From positions 18,571,245 to 18,635,244 of the forward strand of contig CM022667.1 in NCBI GenBank assembly GCA_012295275.1: a DNA stretch of 64,000 bases. The letters are read 5' to 3'. A program made the position numbers and the translations under genes. The notes beneath the pieces are model-generated. The model did not search any database. It was not told the DNA's origin and was given only the letters and a program-made list of their open reading frames with translations. Position 1 is the first letter of the stretch. Each line of letters begins with the position of its first letter. Positions 1-12,151 of the stretch are shown here, piece after piece. This stretch comes from Chrysomallon squamiferum (taxonomy: Eukaryota; Mollusca; Gastropoda; Neomphalida; Peltospiridae).

Positions 1-157
1 TCCAAAATGAATTTTAACTCTGACTTGACAAAGTTTGGTTTTGAGAAGATTCCTCTGCTGTATAAATGTTTTTACAAAATTCTGAGTCTATCCTTTCTTG
101 TTAGTCTTCAGTATTAAATAACAAATTAGAAATAAGTACAAAAAGACATTTTCTCAC

Positions 158-3100
158 TTTATTTTTTGCTCAAGGTCAAATGATTCATCTCCATCACCAT
201 CAAGATCTTCGTCATCAAGATTAGCATTCAGTTTTCTGAAAGCTCTTCGCATTTTGTTAGATCTCACATCATCCTTTCTTGTTATTATCTCCACCGTGTC
301 ATCCTTCTTAGCTCGCTGCAGTAACTTCAGCCCCTACAGATGAATGTTTGAAGTGCAAGCTGATGTAAGGATGAATGTGTAGATGAATAGATCAAGAGAT
401 AAAGTGGATTTTCAGATAGATTAATGTGTGCTTCAATAAAGTGATAGAATGATGAAAGAGTGGATGGATGGGCAGACTGATGGATAGACATAATTGGATG
501 TTTATTTTGCCTTACCTCAATCTGTCGCATAAGAAGAGGCAATGCTTTCTTAAATCTCTCTGTCAGGTCGACAGCATCCAGCACCTGAATCTTCTCAGTG
601 TAAGAAGCCTTCACAATGGCCGAACAAATATCTGGTAGATGTTGGCTGGGTACATTATTCAGCATTATCTGAAGTGATATTTCATTAATTATTAATGATT
701 TAAATCACTCACTTATACTCCATTACTCATAAAGACAGGCAGACAAACACACAACACACACACATACAAACTATATCATTTAAATTTTAAATTAAGAAAA
801 TATTATTTTGAGATCATTTTAGTTTTTGTTCAAATTCTGACCTTCAATTTTGCTACAACAGGGATTGAAACATCAAGCATTTCAACAAGTTTTGCAGCTT
901 GATCTCGGAAATTCTCTGCCAGTGAACCAAGCTCTTGATTTAAAGTTAAATCATCTGTAAAATAAAATAAATAAAAATTAAAAATGCAGTGAAAGTGTAT
1001 GTTTTGACTGTAAAACCAGATTGCCATTTTATTATTATTTAGTGGTACCTGTATTCATTCCTTTATTGATATTCAAATTTGACAACCAAATCACTGTAAT
1101 TATTATTTAGCTAAATTCCTGAAGATTTGTAAAAATAACTGGGTTTTCCAAAATATGTTTATATATACTAAGTTAAAAATATCTAATAGAGGATACCAAA
1201 AGAAAACATCAGTTTATAGATTAATCCATGTGTATGATGATGTGATATGCCTCTCAGCCAGGTAACTCAACAACTGAGTGATGACAATAATTGGTTTGTT
1301 TTCTCTAATTAGTAGTTTTTTATTAGGTTTCAGTGCTGATATTTAGGTTCATGAACTTGTGGTCAGTGACTGACAGTTACAGCACCAGGTAGCAATTCAC
1401 TGTTAGCTGTGCTGAGTTTGTAATCATCCTATACCTGCATAGCTGTATTCTGCTGAAAATGTCAGTGCTTTCAGTAAGGATTTTAACAAACCTGACAAAA
1501 CATTCTGATATGATTCAAAATCATATATTTCATGGTTTATTAATTGAATTAGCTTGTACTGGACCTGACTGAAATAATAATATAGTTAATACTGGATCTT
1601 ATTGAAATAATTATACAGCTAATTATACTGTTAGTCAATAGTATGGTAAATTTCATAACACTGTTTGTACACTGAAATGTTACAATGCTTTCAGTGGAAA
1701 CTTGTATTCCTATGTGCTCTGCTCCTGTAGCAGAAGTGGCAGTTGCAGTGGTGCTCAGTCAAGTGGGCTGGTCGTTCAACAAGGCTGAATTCACTATCTG
1801 TGTGGATAGGTGGCAGTGTCACAGGCAAAGAAAAGCCAGAAGTTATGTAAAGTTAGATTGTTGTCCTGTGGTGAGCTTGTTCAAGTATGGATTCACAAGC
1901 ATACAGTCCATAAAACAAAACAGTAATATTTTGTATAATTTCCCGTCTTCCTGGCTTATTGATAATGCATGGCGAGTTTGTCTGAAAAATCCACACTTAA
2001 GTTTCCAGCACAGCTGTTGGCTTTGTTTTCTATCAGACTTCTGCTTTCACTTGACATTTGAATTTTGTACATCGGTGTGAATTTTCTCAATTTTACATCA
2101 AAGTAAAGCCAAGTCCGCTGAGAACAGAAGTAGGTCAAGTATAACCTTCTGAGGTGTCAGTATGATGGGATGAGTTGGATCAGTTGACCAATGCTACCGC
2201 ATCTTGAATTGCCTCTGGCTTATCAGAGAGATGTTGACATTGGTAGGGATATGCTTTTAGGACCAACAAAGAAGTATTTTTGCAAGAAAATTCAGGTAAG
2301 TGTTGCCGCATCCTCATCCATATGTTTTGCACTGAGTGTCACATGGATGATGCAGGTAAATGTCTTTGGAAGAAATTCTGATTCCTGATGTTATGGTCTG
2401 GAAGCAGAGAGGGTTGACCCTGCATTGTTGTATTAATTTTTTTTTTAATGTTAATTTAGGTAGCCAAGGGTCTCTATTTTCAGAAACTGCTTGATGACAT
2501 GTTGAGAAATTTGAGAAATTAAACATGGCGTCCAAGATTGCTGCCATTACATATAAATGACCATAACTCCCTACCTGTTTATCATAGGAAGGTGATTTTT
2601 GCCTCTATACCTAGATTTAGGGTCAAGCTATCCATTAGAACTATGTATGATGTTAATATCTTATTACATAATGGTAATTTCCAAGATGGCTCCCAAGTGG
2701 CCACCATAACACTAAAACTTATTTATTTCCTTAACTATTTACTCCAAATTAGTCGTGAAGGTGTCTATCACTGGGTATCAGATCAAAGTTCATATACTGA
2801 TGATGTCATCTAGAAATCCAAGATGGCTGCTAGTTTACAAGCACTGGAATATCTTCTATACTATTCAATCTTGGGGAAAATATGAAAAGGTAAACGACCA
2901 CAAATGTTCTTTAATTTTAAATCTGAATTTTCACACAGACTACCAAAAGCATATTATACAATTCATAATTAAGGATGGCTACTGCTTCACCAAATAATTT
3001 ACACTGTACATTGTGTTGCCCATGTGCATTGCAAAGACATGCAATCATCTATTATGTCAGGTTACAGCAACCCTGAATATAGCAGACTGCATAATATTGT

Positions 3101-6100
3101 GCAATTCATGTTTGCAGAGTTGCAACAACAAGTACATGAACTGCATGGAGCAGTACCGTGGCATACACATTCCATTAGACTTAGTACCATCTCTGGGACT
3201 AGTTCGACTTCATCAGGGAGGGTGACTGGTTGATGGGACTTGTTTTGGTAATCCTTTACCCAACCATATTCCATTGAGTCCAACTCAGGTGGATTCTGCA
3301 CTTCCAGTGACTGCCATACCAAAGCCTGATGGTGAGCTCTTCTAACATTTGCACCACCACCAACTATTAGACACCTCAACTTGGAGAATTTTCTTCAAGG
3401 TAGATTTCAATTTCATATTCCTCATATCTCCATTATCATTAAACATGGACGTTGAACTGGCGCATGTTCATGACCAAGCACATCTATAATGTCAATGTTC
3501 TGCCCACTAGCTTGTAGGCCAATTACCCTTGAGTAAATCAAATTGGTATCAAATACTTTCACAGCTCTGACCTTCACATGCTTCCTTGCATGATCCATAG
3601 TAACACCCTTCTTCGTGATGGTTTCATAAAATCCCTGTGGTCATTTGTTCAGTCCCGATTGTGACAGCATTGTGGACACTGACTGCAGTTGAACCAAACT
3701 GGCCACTAACTACATTGACACTGGGGTATGCTGCAGAATCTAAAGCATTAATGCAAGTGTCAAGTTTTTGTATGATTCCATCTTGGTTTTTCTTGTCTTC
3801 AGTTATCCTGGCTTCTGCCTCTTCTTTGTGTGTTGTCACCACCTTGCTTCGAGTGTCCTCATGTCATCCAGATCAGATTCCAACCTACTGCATGCATGCA
3901 GACTAAGAGCCCATACCTTCTGCATTTCTGGCTTAAGAATGATGCCAACTATCCCCCCCAGGAGCATGCCCATACTGCATGAAGGTCGTTTCAATCATCG
4001 TATTGCTCCAGATGCCATTCCATAAGCCAGCAGAATGCTCACCCTTAATGAAGTGTGACAACACCTCTTGAGGTAGCTGTTCCATCTCACGAAGGTAGCA
4101 CAACCCATATCTCGCATAGTTCACATGCCCCACAGCAGAGAAATATGGTAGCATTTGCTTGTAGGTTGCCAGATTAAGTCGCCAGTCACCTTCACACTCA
4201 GCCCGTATGAACATCATGGTGAACAGGACAGGTTTTATCAAGACATCGACCCAAAGTTTGGTAGTATGACTCTTGCTGGCTTTGGTTTCAAGAATTTGCA
4301 TGAGGTCACCGTGGTATCTGGGTGTGACAGGATCATGTCTATTAAGGGAAGGAAAACAGCCTTCATCTTTGGTTGTGCTGAATGACCCTGTCAACGTGCA
4401 TCCCCAGTATTGTACCCATTGTACTCAGGACAATCTATACTTAGTTCTAATGGATAGCTTGACCTCTAAAACCTAGGTTATAGAGACAAAAATCACCTTC
4501 CTAGGGTAAATAAGTAGGGAGTTATGGTCATTTATATGTAATGGTGGCCATCTTAGACGCCATCTTGAATTTCTCAAATGTCATCAAACAGTTTCTGAAA
4601 ATAGAGACCCTTGGCTACCAAAATCAACAGTAAAAAAAACTGAATACAACAATGCAAGGTTAAGGTTATGATACAATCACATTCTGTCCAGTACATCAAG
4701 TCAATAACTATGGATTTCATTATGGTGATTGCACTGGGACAATCTTGTACTGGAATGTCTAAATCAGGTCTAGTAGTTCTTCATGCTGTGGCAAGCAGAA
4801 TTTTGCATATTGTCAGGGTACCAAAATATTTCAGAATTGTTAAGCAAATTTCTGCATGGTAATTTAGAAAAATATTCTGACATGTTCTCCAAAATGACAA
4901 AAGGTGGATATGGCAGTCATTTATAGTTTGAAAATTATGATTCCCAATACCAGATCCAATACTAATAAGTTGATTCATATACACCATGAAAAATTTACTT
5001 CTGAATCATTTCAATAATGTTGTAACTGTGTTTTGTTATATTTCTTTATTTAATAACACATACTCTAAATATATTAAACTTTTCTGTAGAATGCAGCTAT
5101 GCAGGGTACAGCATAATTTCACACACCCATTATAGTTGAGTGAATACCCGTCTCGGTGACTCTTAGATAACTGACCGAGATGGGCCCAATAGGTTAACAT
5201 TTTCTGAACTATAACAAATATTTTTGCCTTGTTCATCACCAGAGAACATGTCTAGTTGTGTTACTGAAGCAATGGGGTATGGAGTTTCCTGCAGCAAACT
5301 TTCTAGTCTAAATCTGCACAATCCTGTAGCTAACAGAGTGTATGCTGGCCTTGGCCAGTTTGTTCCAGTTATTTGAACAACAATGGCAGCTGTTCCAATT
5401 GGATGTACACTAGACATATCATCATCCTGGATAAGAAAAAAAAAAAAAAAAAAAATGATTTAATAAAGTAAAATAAATAAAATTAACAAAACTAAAACAA
5501 AAATTGAAAATAAGGGCCCTTGCAACTAGACCTGAGTGTTTCATCTTCTGATTTTTGCTACACTGTCAGAGGGTCAATGCTTGCATACCAAATGCAATTT
5601 CACCAGCAAAAATGTGAAAATAAGGTCAGTTTGTATTTCCATAAATCATGGTGTTCATTGTGTTTGGTGTGCAATCCTAAACATGATGTCTTTTTTCTAC
5701 ATCTCAGAGAGAATAGTGGTGAAATTTACTGCGAAAATAGCATCTAGAATGCAAAGGCCCAAGACAGCTGTTTGAATAAAATATAAGCTAGAAGATTTGG
5801 AAAAAATTATCTTTGTTCCTGAAACAAACTGTTAAATGCATTTGCCACATGTATACAAATAACAAAATTAAGTTTGGAATTAAATTAATCAGAAGATTTT
5901 TTTATTCAACTGTAACTCTAACTACAAATATCTGTCTTACTGCTCATTCAATCAAACCTCAATTGAAAGCAGTTTATAGCTATAAAGTTGAAGTGAAATG
6001 TTTCAGTAACAGAAAAATATCAATTTGTTAAAAAAAAACAGGTGGCACGAGACCGTCCACCAAGACAGGCATATATAGCTCAATCTAAACTTAATTAATA

Positions 6101-9100
6101 TTTACCTCTAAGTCTCTGCTAGGATCTTTAGGAATTACTCCAATCACAGTACTACTCAGTGTACTTCTACCCAGAAGTCTACTTTTTACCATATTCATAC
6201 TGCCAAAAAAAAAAAAAAAAAAAATATATATATATAGGGTCATTCCATGTCAAATCACCCCCCCCCCCTTGGTGTACTTGTTGACTGAGATCCCACAGCA
6301 ACAAATCTGAAATTTTAGGCCAACCAGACTAGTGGTGTGGGAGATATGGCCCCCCGAATTTTGAGATTTTTGGCAAAAATGGGTGTGATCACCAACCTTT
6401 AAACCATCATATCTCAGGAACTACTGGGCCGATCTTCATAAAATTGGTATTGTTGAAAAGGCAATATGACAAGGATTGTGGGGGTCAGTGACCTTTTGAC
6501 CTTTGTTATGACCTTGAAATTGACCGTGTGAAGCATGTGACCGTGAGATGACCTTTTTGAAATTTAATCTCCCATATGTTAACTAAAACATATAAAAGTT
6601 TCCCAGGTGTAATATTTTTTGTTTAGCCACAATATAGATTTAAAAAATGCACATCCATTAAAATAACACCTTTTCTGCCATTAAAACCTGAATGATCAAT
6701 TCTGGATGCTAGGAATCACCATCTCTCTTGATCACCGAATAAGACATTGTAGGCCTACATGTATGCATAAAGTTCACATAAATTTGAGAGAACTAGGTGT
6801 TTCTGATGTTTAACCTTCTCACCATCTTTGTTTCAAATGCTCACTGTATCCTTTACATTCTACTGTTCTCGTCACTTTCATAAAATTGGACTATTTCCTC
6901 CTTCAATTCATTTGACAGAACTGTCCCTTGTTTCTTATCACAGAGGGCTAGAACCCCTTTCTCTTTCTTCACCACATGGCTATTTTTCACAAGGTAATTC
7001 GTTGTTTCAAATTCATTCATTGCCTTTCAATGGTAAACGGTGACAAAGTCAAGATTTGCACATGCTCTGGGTAGGATTTGGACTTGTTGAATTTCTCTTT
7101 TAACTCCTCCAACATGTTCCTGAAAAAATGAAGGTCCAGTTTTTCTGATGGGTCACTTTCCGGAGAATGAAGTGGAATATCATAGACTGTTTCAAGATGT
7201 CGTTTTAATGTTACTGTAGCTAATGCTTCCATCCTTTCATTCGTTTACTGGAATATGCTAGTGAATGGACTTTAACAGGAGTTTTGCCTAAACTCGACAG
7301 GGTAGAATTCAAATCAAAGTCCTTTTCTGGGGAAACAACAACCAGCGGTTTGTCTGACAAGTTATCATCAAATTCTCCCATTGTAATACCACCCATACTA
7401 AAGCCATCCTCTTCAGGGTTTTGGACCTTTGATTTCTGTAGGCTAATCAAACAGTCACAGCACAACTTGTCTCCTGGCACTAGTGTCTTTGGATTTACTA
7501 AGCATTTGTAAGTGCCCATGCAAACAATTCCTAAAGAGATCACAACACTTTTTCTGTAATGTTGAAAACTCGATTAAAAGTTCTTGTTCATGATGTGAAC
7601 AGATACTCTTGATGTCCCGTGTTTTGATCCCACTTAGAAGAGTGGGGAGTTCGACTTCCTCAGTTTTCCATACACTTCGCAACAACTCTTTTTGGTATGA
7701 CAGTGTTGATAACACAATTTTCATGAGAGTAAAAGCTTCATTTAGTCCTGGAAGAAATAAGGATTTTCAGTATTGCCTGCACCTTCAATTCAATAGAACA
7801 AAGTCAGTGCTTTCCTAAATATCAAATCAAACCCTGAAACCCTTTCAGTAAAGTTAAGCAGGTCATAAAATGGCAGCAGAGTACATGTGTCATTGTCAAA
7901 TGCCTACAATGCCCAGCATTTAGGTCACACTTTTCAAGTATAAGTCACAGTTTATCAAGGTGAAGGTAGACCTTGTTCATACTCTGTGCCAAAGACTGGG
8001 TATACAAATACATTATGCAGTACACCACTTGATGAAGTCTGATTTCAGACTCGGTTGTACTGTTGTTGACTGAAACCTTGTTCAAAACCATTGGCAAGGC
8101 CACATGACTTGATAAAATTACTTAGTAGGTTTTATGAAGAAAACATAATGGTTACATATCAACATCTGACATTGTGTCCCAACTTGAAAGCTTCAGACTG
8201 TCAATGAAATGCAGATGAAGAAACTTCTTTGTCTTAAACTTCTAACTGCAATGTGCTCAATGTGGATTTCACCAGGGGATTTCAAGCAGTTCCCGACGTG
8301 CCTGTTAACCCTTTGAGACTGATTGTGTACAACATATCATGCCATCTGGCATCTTTTCATATCATTCAGGCATTCCTTCAGACATGTCAGGTGGGTTTTA
8401 ACTCCAAAGATGAGTTTTTGGTCTCAGAAAAGTGTATACATGTAGAAAATATACTTTGTAATGTATTTATCAATCATCCGTGCAGGTATGCATTTTTTAA
8501 ATCTATATTATGGCTAAATAAAAAATATTACACCCAGGAAACTTTTATATGTTTTAGTTAACATTTGGGAGATTAAATTTCAATAAAAGTCATCTCAAGG
8601 TCACGTGATCCACATGGTCAATTTTAAGGTCATAACAAAGGTCAAAAGGTTAGAACTGAACAATAATGGCAGATTTGAAATCCTTGTCATATTGCCTTTT
8701 CAACAATACCAATTTTATGAAGATTGGCCCAGTAGCTTCTGAGATATGAGGGTTCAAAGGTTGGTGGTCATGCCCATTTTTGCCAAAAATCTCAAAATTC
8801 GGGGGTACCTTTCTCCGACACCACTGGTCCGATTGGCCTAAAATTTCAGATTTGTTGCTGTATGATCCCAATCAACAAGTTTACCAAGTTTCATAAAAAT
8901 CTGAGACGGTCAGGTTTAACCCATTGGGTGATTTGACATATATAAAATTTTCCTTCAGTTTAAATTTTCTTTTTTATCAACTGAATTACACATATCAAAT
9001 ATGATCTATTTATGTTGTTAGTTTTCTTCTTTTGGTTATGTAACATTTTATCAGAAATAGCTCAATTCCTATGTAAAGTTTTTGCTGACTGGAAAATGCA

Positions 9101-9553
9101 AGTGAGAATATTTAGATTAAATTATTTAAATTAATAAATAAAACAGAAGGAAAACAGTTTCAATTTTAAATGTTGATGGAAAGAGTCAAGGATCTTTAAA
9201 TTTTACAAAAAAGATTTGCTGCTATTTTACATAATCGATAAACACAATGAAAACAGCATAATATTAAAATAATATTTTAATATTTACACCAGCAGCAAAA
9301 CATATTAATGCTTCAGCCAACACTGTAACAACAGGTACAACTAAACTTAGAAATTGTCATATAATCCTATTTCTCATCTGTTAAAATTATTCTGATCATT
9401 ACTTTAATAAACAAACATGACAACATTGTCGTAGACTTGTACTTACTTGCGTGTGCTTTTAACGGGAATTCGCATAGATGATCCTGGTAGCAGAACATTG
9501 TCAGCTACCATAAGTAACGGCAAACGCCTGGGTATTTTGATGGGCGACGCCAT
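158..9553 (-). CDS. LONP2: Peroxisomal Lon protease homologue 2, N-terminal part (3' end off the left edge)
   Basis: ATP-dependent protease of the peroxisome matrix that clears damaged or unprocessed proteins. Six coding exons are visible: 9447-9553, 6106-6199, 5240-5426, 842-954, 516-668 and 158-333. They join in one frame to about 276 residues starting MASPIKIPRRLPLL. The segment covers the Lon N-terminal substrate-binding domain: family blocks HPIGTAAIVVQITGTNWPRP, TLLATGLCRF, LVEMLDVSIPVVAKL and ERFKKALPLLMRQIE match remembered vertebrate LONP2. An acidic, lysine-rich linker begins in the last exon. The AAA+ and Ser-Lys protease domains are not in the window. The start ATG at 9553 lies just before a clean donor (AA|GTAAGT). 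The exon 3 donor (5240, G|GTGATG) is the weakest junction; I chose it because it alone keeps frame into LTLNQELGSLAENF. Introns 1 and 3 host large decayed transposons. The gene is divergent with LRRC29. Confidence 0.93.
2410..4665. mobile_element. Decayed DNA transposon with ~240-bp terminal inverted repeats, in LONP2 intron 3
   Basis: The left arm (about 2410-2650) and right arm (about 4425-4665) are imperfect reverse complements. Shared blocks include GCATTGTTGTATT, TAGCCAAGGGTCTCTATTTT, CATATAAATGACCATAACTC and AGCTATCCATTAGAACTA. Between them lie minus-strand fragments of a transposon-type protein (3062-4394). The length, arms and decayed coding content indicate a Class II element. The exact ends and target-site duplication were not resolved, and the superfamily is not assigned. 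Confidence 0.75.
3062..4394 (-). pseudogene. Broken transposon-encoded protein (helical block plus C-terminal cysteine cluster)
   Basis: Three minus-strand reading-frame pieces follow one another in the order expected for a single protein. The first (4394-3933) carries FIRAECEGDWRLNLATYKQM and LPYFSAVGHVNYARYGLCYL. This resembles a family I remember from invertebrate uncharacterised, repeat-associated proteins (pattern FxxxExxGxWxLHLxxxxxMLPYFxAxGH). The second (about 3925-3624) contains KVWALSLHACSRLESDLDDM and ends VHNAVTIGTEQMTTG. The third (3379-3062) has EYGWVKD followed by a cysteine cluster (CVCHGTAPCSSCTCCC then NCTILC), a CxC-type zinc-binding tail. Stops and frame changes between the pieces show it is not functional. 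Family resemblance is from memory; the mobile assignment rests on the flanking inverted repeats. Confidence 0.65.
6237..8942. mobile_element. Decayed DNA transposon with ~420-450-bp terminal inverted repeats, in LONP2 intron 1
   Basis: The left arm (about 6237-6655) begins GGGTCATTCCATGTCAAATC. The right arm (about 8488-8942) is its imperfect reverse complement. Shared stretches include CAACAAATCTGAAATTTTAG, GAATTTTGAGATTTTTGGCA, AAATTGGTATTGTTGAAAAG and CCAGGTGTAATATTTTT. About 1.8 kb of interior carries a broken minus-strand transposon protein (6790-7724). The left arm abuts A-rich and (TA)n sequence, so the target duplication cannot be read. Confidence 0.82.
6790..7724 (-). pseudogene. Frameshifted transposon protein with a short Cys-rich module
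   Basis: The minus strand encodes overlapping pieces in successive frames. From 7724: SICSHHEQELLIEFSTLQKK then CCDLF. From about 7525: KCLVNPKTLVPGDKLCCDCL, a candidate C-x-C-C-x2-C zinc module. From 7232: HLETVYDIPL and YPEHVQILTLSPFTIER. Then, near 7000-6850, NYLVKNSHVVKKEKGVLAL and EIVQFYESDENSRM. These blocks recall a repeat-associated protein family seen in hydra, sponges and molluscs, in which the ILTL-P-xxW, KGIL and FYE-DE-SR blocks occur in this order. At least two frameshifts and a stop after ENSRM make it a pseudogene. Its position between long inverted repeats makes it the likely former transposase or accessory protein. Confidence 0.6.
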
Positions 9554-9775
9554 AATTCTTTGGTATGAACTTCGTTCGCTTAAAGGTTACATGATACGGA
9601 AACACTCGAAATGTTCCGAATAATATTTATAAACAATGTAACAATGTTTATTTCCGTCGTAGTCACATGACTACAGGTAGTAGACCGTCACTTATGACAT
9701 TGGATTTATCATCTGGAAATTGAGTTGCGATTGTAACATTACTAACACGTTAGTAACATTCGGTGTTAATTGAGC
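9554..9775. promoter_or_regulatory. Shared bidirectional promoter region of LONP2 and LRRC29
   Basis: Only 222 bp separate the two start codons, which point away from each other. Both 5' UTRs and core promoters must lie here, or a non-coding first exon must lie elsewhere. I see no TATA box at a convincing distance for either gene. A TAACATTACTAACACGTTAG tract (about 9734-9753), followed by TAACATT, is a small imperfect palindrome/repeat near the LRRC29 side. Shared control is inferred from geometry alone. Confidence 0.6.
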
Positions 9776-12151
9776 ATGTCAAAAATATTGCCCACTGAGG
9801 TTAGTAGATAACATTTTATTTGCAAATGCATTGTTCCGATGATAAAATGACAGTTATTTTATTTATTATTATTTTTTGATATAACTAACAAGTTTTATTT
9901 ATACTATTGATAGCGTCTGACAATAACAACAATGACATGGCTGTTGTCGTCTGCATCAATTAAGGTGTAAGACTGAAACAGAGAAACTTGAAAAACATGT
10001 TTTCTGTGTTGCTACCTGCATGTTTTTATTAAGTTACAGCTGCTAACAGGTCTAGATTTTCGTACAGATTTGTTACACTATTTGACATTATGTAGACCAT
10101 TAAATTTTAGAATTATAATGATTATTTTTAAATCAGATAAATATAGAAAATGTATCCTTAATTCTTTAATTCTTTTTTATATTGTTATTATATTTTCAAT
10201 TTTTTTTTTTTTTTTTATAGTTATTTTAAAATTTTCATTGCAGGTAATTTCACACATTTTAAAATTTCTCAGCGTGTCTGATAGAAAAGAGGCATCATTA
10301 GTGTGTGATTCTTGGTATCAAGCTTCATTAGACCCTGTTCTACAAAAAGATTTGGTTGTTCGTATTTATACATCAGTCCTGTCAGATGAAGATGCCAGAC
10401 GTCTTAGTAGACGCCATTTATCACATCTTATTCTCAACCATGTGGACAACTCAACACGGTCAAAGGATATTTTACTCCGATTCTGTGACAATCTCTCTGA
10501 CAGTCTACAGACACTGTCACTAAAGGGTTGTGACATCACAGAAACGTTTTTTGTAAAACTTCTCTCCAAGTGTAAAGATTTAAAACTTCTAGATCTGACT
10601 AGCTGTAACTCTTTATTCATGTCAGGGAACATTCTTGAAAAAAACAGTGATATGCAATTGCTGAAAAAGTCTTTAAAAAAGGTAGAGGTTCTTGTCCTGT
10701 CATCAATCAGGTTTCTGTCAGACGCTTCTTTCAACAGGATGGTTACAGTATGTGCGAATGTAAAAGAAATCTCACTTGCATCTGCTCACATCATCTTCAG
10801 TAATAAGACTTATTATCCTGATGGAATGACAGTCTGTGCCAGTTCGTCTGTTTTAACATTCCAGAATATTATCACTTTTATAAAAACAAACTGTTCTAAC
10901 ATCAAGTCAATCAATTTCAGTCGAACCTCTATTAATAATGATTACCTTCATCAGCTGGCCAAAGTGGATGGTCTAGATTTAAACTCAATAACTTTAATAA
11001 ACTGCAAAGATCTGACAGATTGTGGCATTGCTAATCTATGCACAAATCAACAAAGCTTGGAAAAAATTGATTTTAGCTATTGTACTAATATTAGTGATGG
11101 TGCAATTGGAGCAGTTAGCAAAAATCTGCCCAATATTCACTACCTGAAAGCCAGCAACTGTCCTCAGATAACAGAACAGGCAACATGTTCTCTCAAACAC
11201 TGTCCAGAGTTAGAAGTGCTTGATCTTTCTGGATGTTCTCATCTTGGCAGCAAAGGTCTTATCCATGGACTCTGCAGTTACACGCAGTGTCACCTCACAT
11301 CACTTAACTTGAGCTGTTGCAGCTTATTGACAGATAAATTTATTGTCAAATTGTGTGGCATCTGTACACATCTCTCTGAACTTGACCTTGGGTCTTGTTT
11401 TCTTTTAACTGATCTCAGCATACATGCCATTTCTAAATCTCTGTGCCAGTTACGGTCATTACGTCTGGCATGGTGTAAAGAAATTTCTGACTTTGGTCTT
11501 CTTGGATTCAAATCTGCTGAAGTTCAGAATGGAGACACTCATGCTGAACATGGTGATTATGGCCAGTGTAGATGTACTCGGAAGCATTATACTAATGTCT
11601 TCCATAAGCCTTCAGGTGTGTTAAAGGAGAAGAAACTCTCAGTAGGTGAAATGGAAGAACAGTTAAAGACCAGTGAAGAAATATTTCAGCTATGCAATAT
11701 CACTGGTCTCAGGTCTTTAGATCTGATGGCTTGTTCCAAGTTAACTGAGGCAGGCATTAAACAGGCTATCAGATTTCCTGATCTCAAGATTCTCAAACTT
11801 AGCATGATTCACAGTCTCTCTGATGCTGGTGTCATTGCTGTTGCTGAAGCCAATCCAAGTCTTGAAGAAATCCATTTCTCTCAGTGTCCTGAGATTTCAG
11901 ACTGGAGTATAGAATTTCTTACTAAGAAATGCTTGCGTCTCAAGCATATCAACATGTCCAGTTGTGACAAGGTGACTAATCAAGCCATCAGTTACATCAC
12001 AGATAACTGCAAACTGCTAAGATATCTGGATGTATCATTTTGTAACAGAATTGATTATAGTTCAGTTCAGACATTAGAGTCTAATTTGAAAAGTCTGCAG
12101 TCTGTTCAGAAATGTTTCATAGGTGGTGGCATTGAAGCTAGTACTATATAA
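9776..12151 (+). CDS. LRRC29: F-box/leucine-rich-repeat protein (LRRC29/FBXL9 orthologue)
   Basis: Predicted substrate-recognition subunit of an SCF (SKP1-CUL1-F-box) ubiquitin ligase. There are two coding exons: 9776-9799 (eight codons, MSKILPTE, donor GAG|GTTAGT) and 10244-12151, giving 643 aa. Joining them rebuilds the F-box start LPTEVISHILKFLSVSDRKE, followed by ASLVCDSWYQAS. The rest is a long array of cysteine-containing LRRs (for example LEKIDFSYCTNISDGAIGAV and LTSLNLSCCSLLTDKFIVKL), interrupted by a charged, non-repeat insert around protein residues 435-490. The last about 150 residues (LRSLDLMACSKLTEAGI ... SVQKCFIGGG) align well with remembered human LRRC29. The open frame continues 58 codons upstream of 10244, but that part is hydrophobic, low-complexity intron ending in a polypyrimidine-CAG acceptor, so I excluded it. 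The target substrate is unknown. Confidence 0.92.

Noticed and set aside
3013-3233. Plus-strand frames inside the left transposon
   Set aside because: Antisense shadows of the minus-strand cysteine-tail protein.
10070-10243. N-terminal 58-residue hydrophobic extension of the LRR protein
   Set aside because: Intronic poly-T sequence ending in a clean CAG acceptor; the F-box is completed by the 9776-9799 exon instead.
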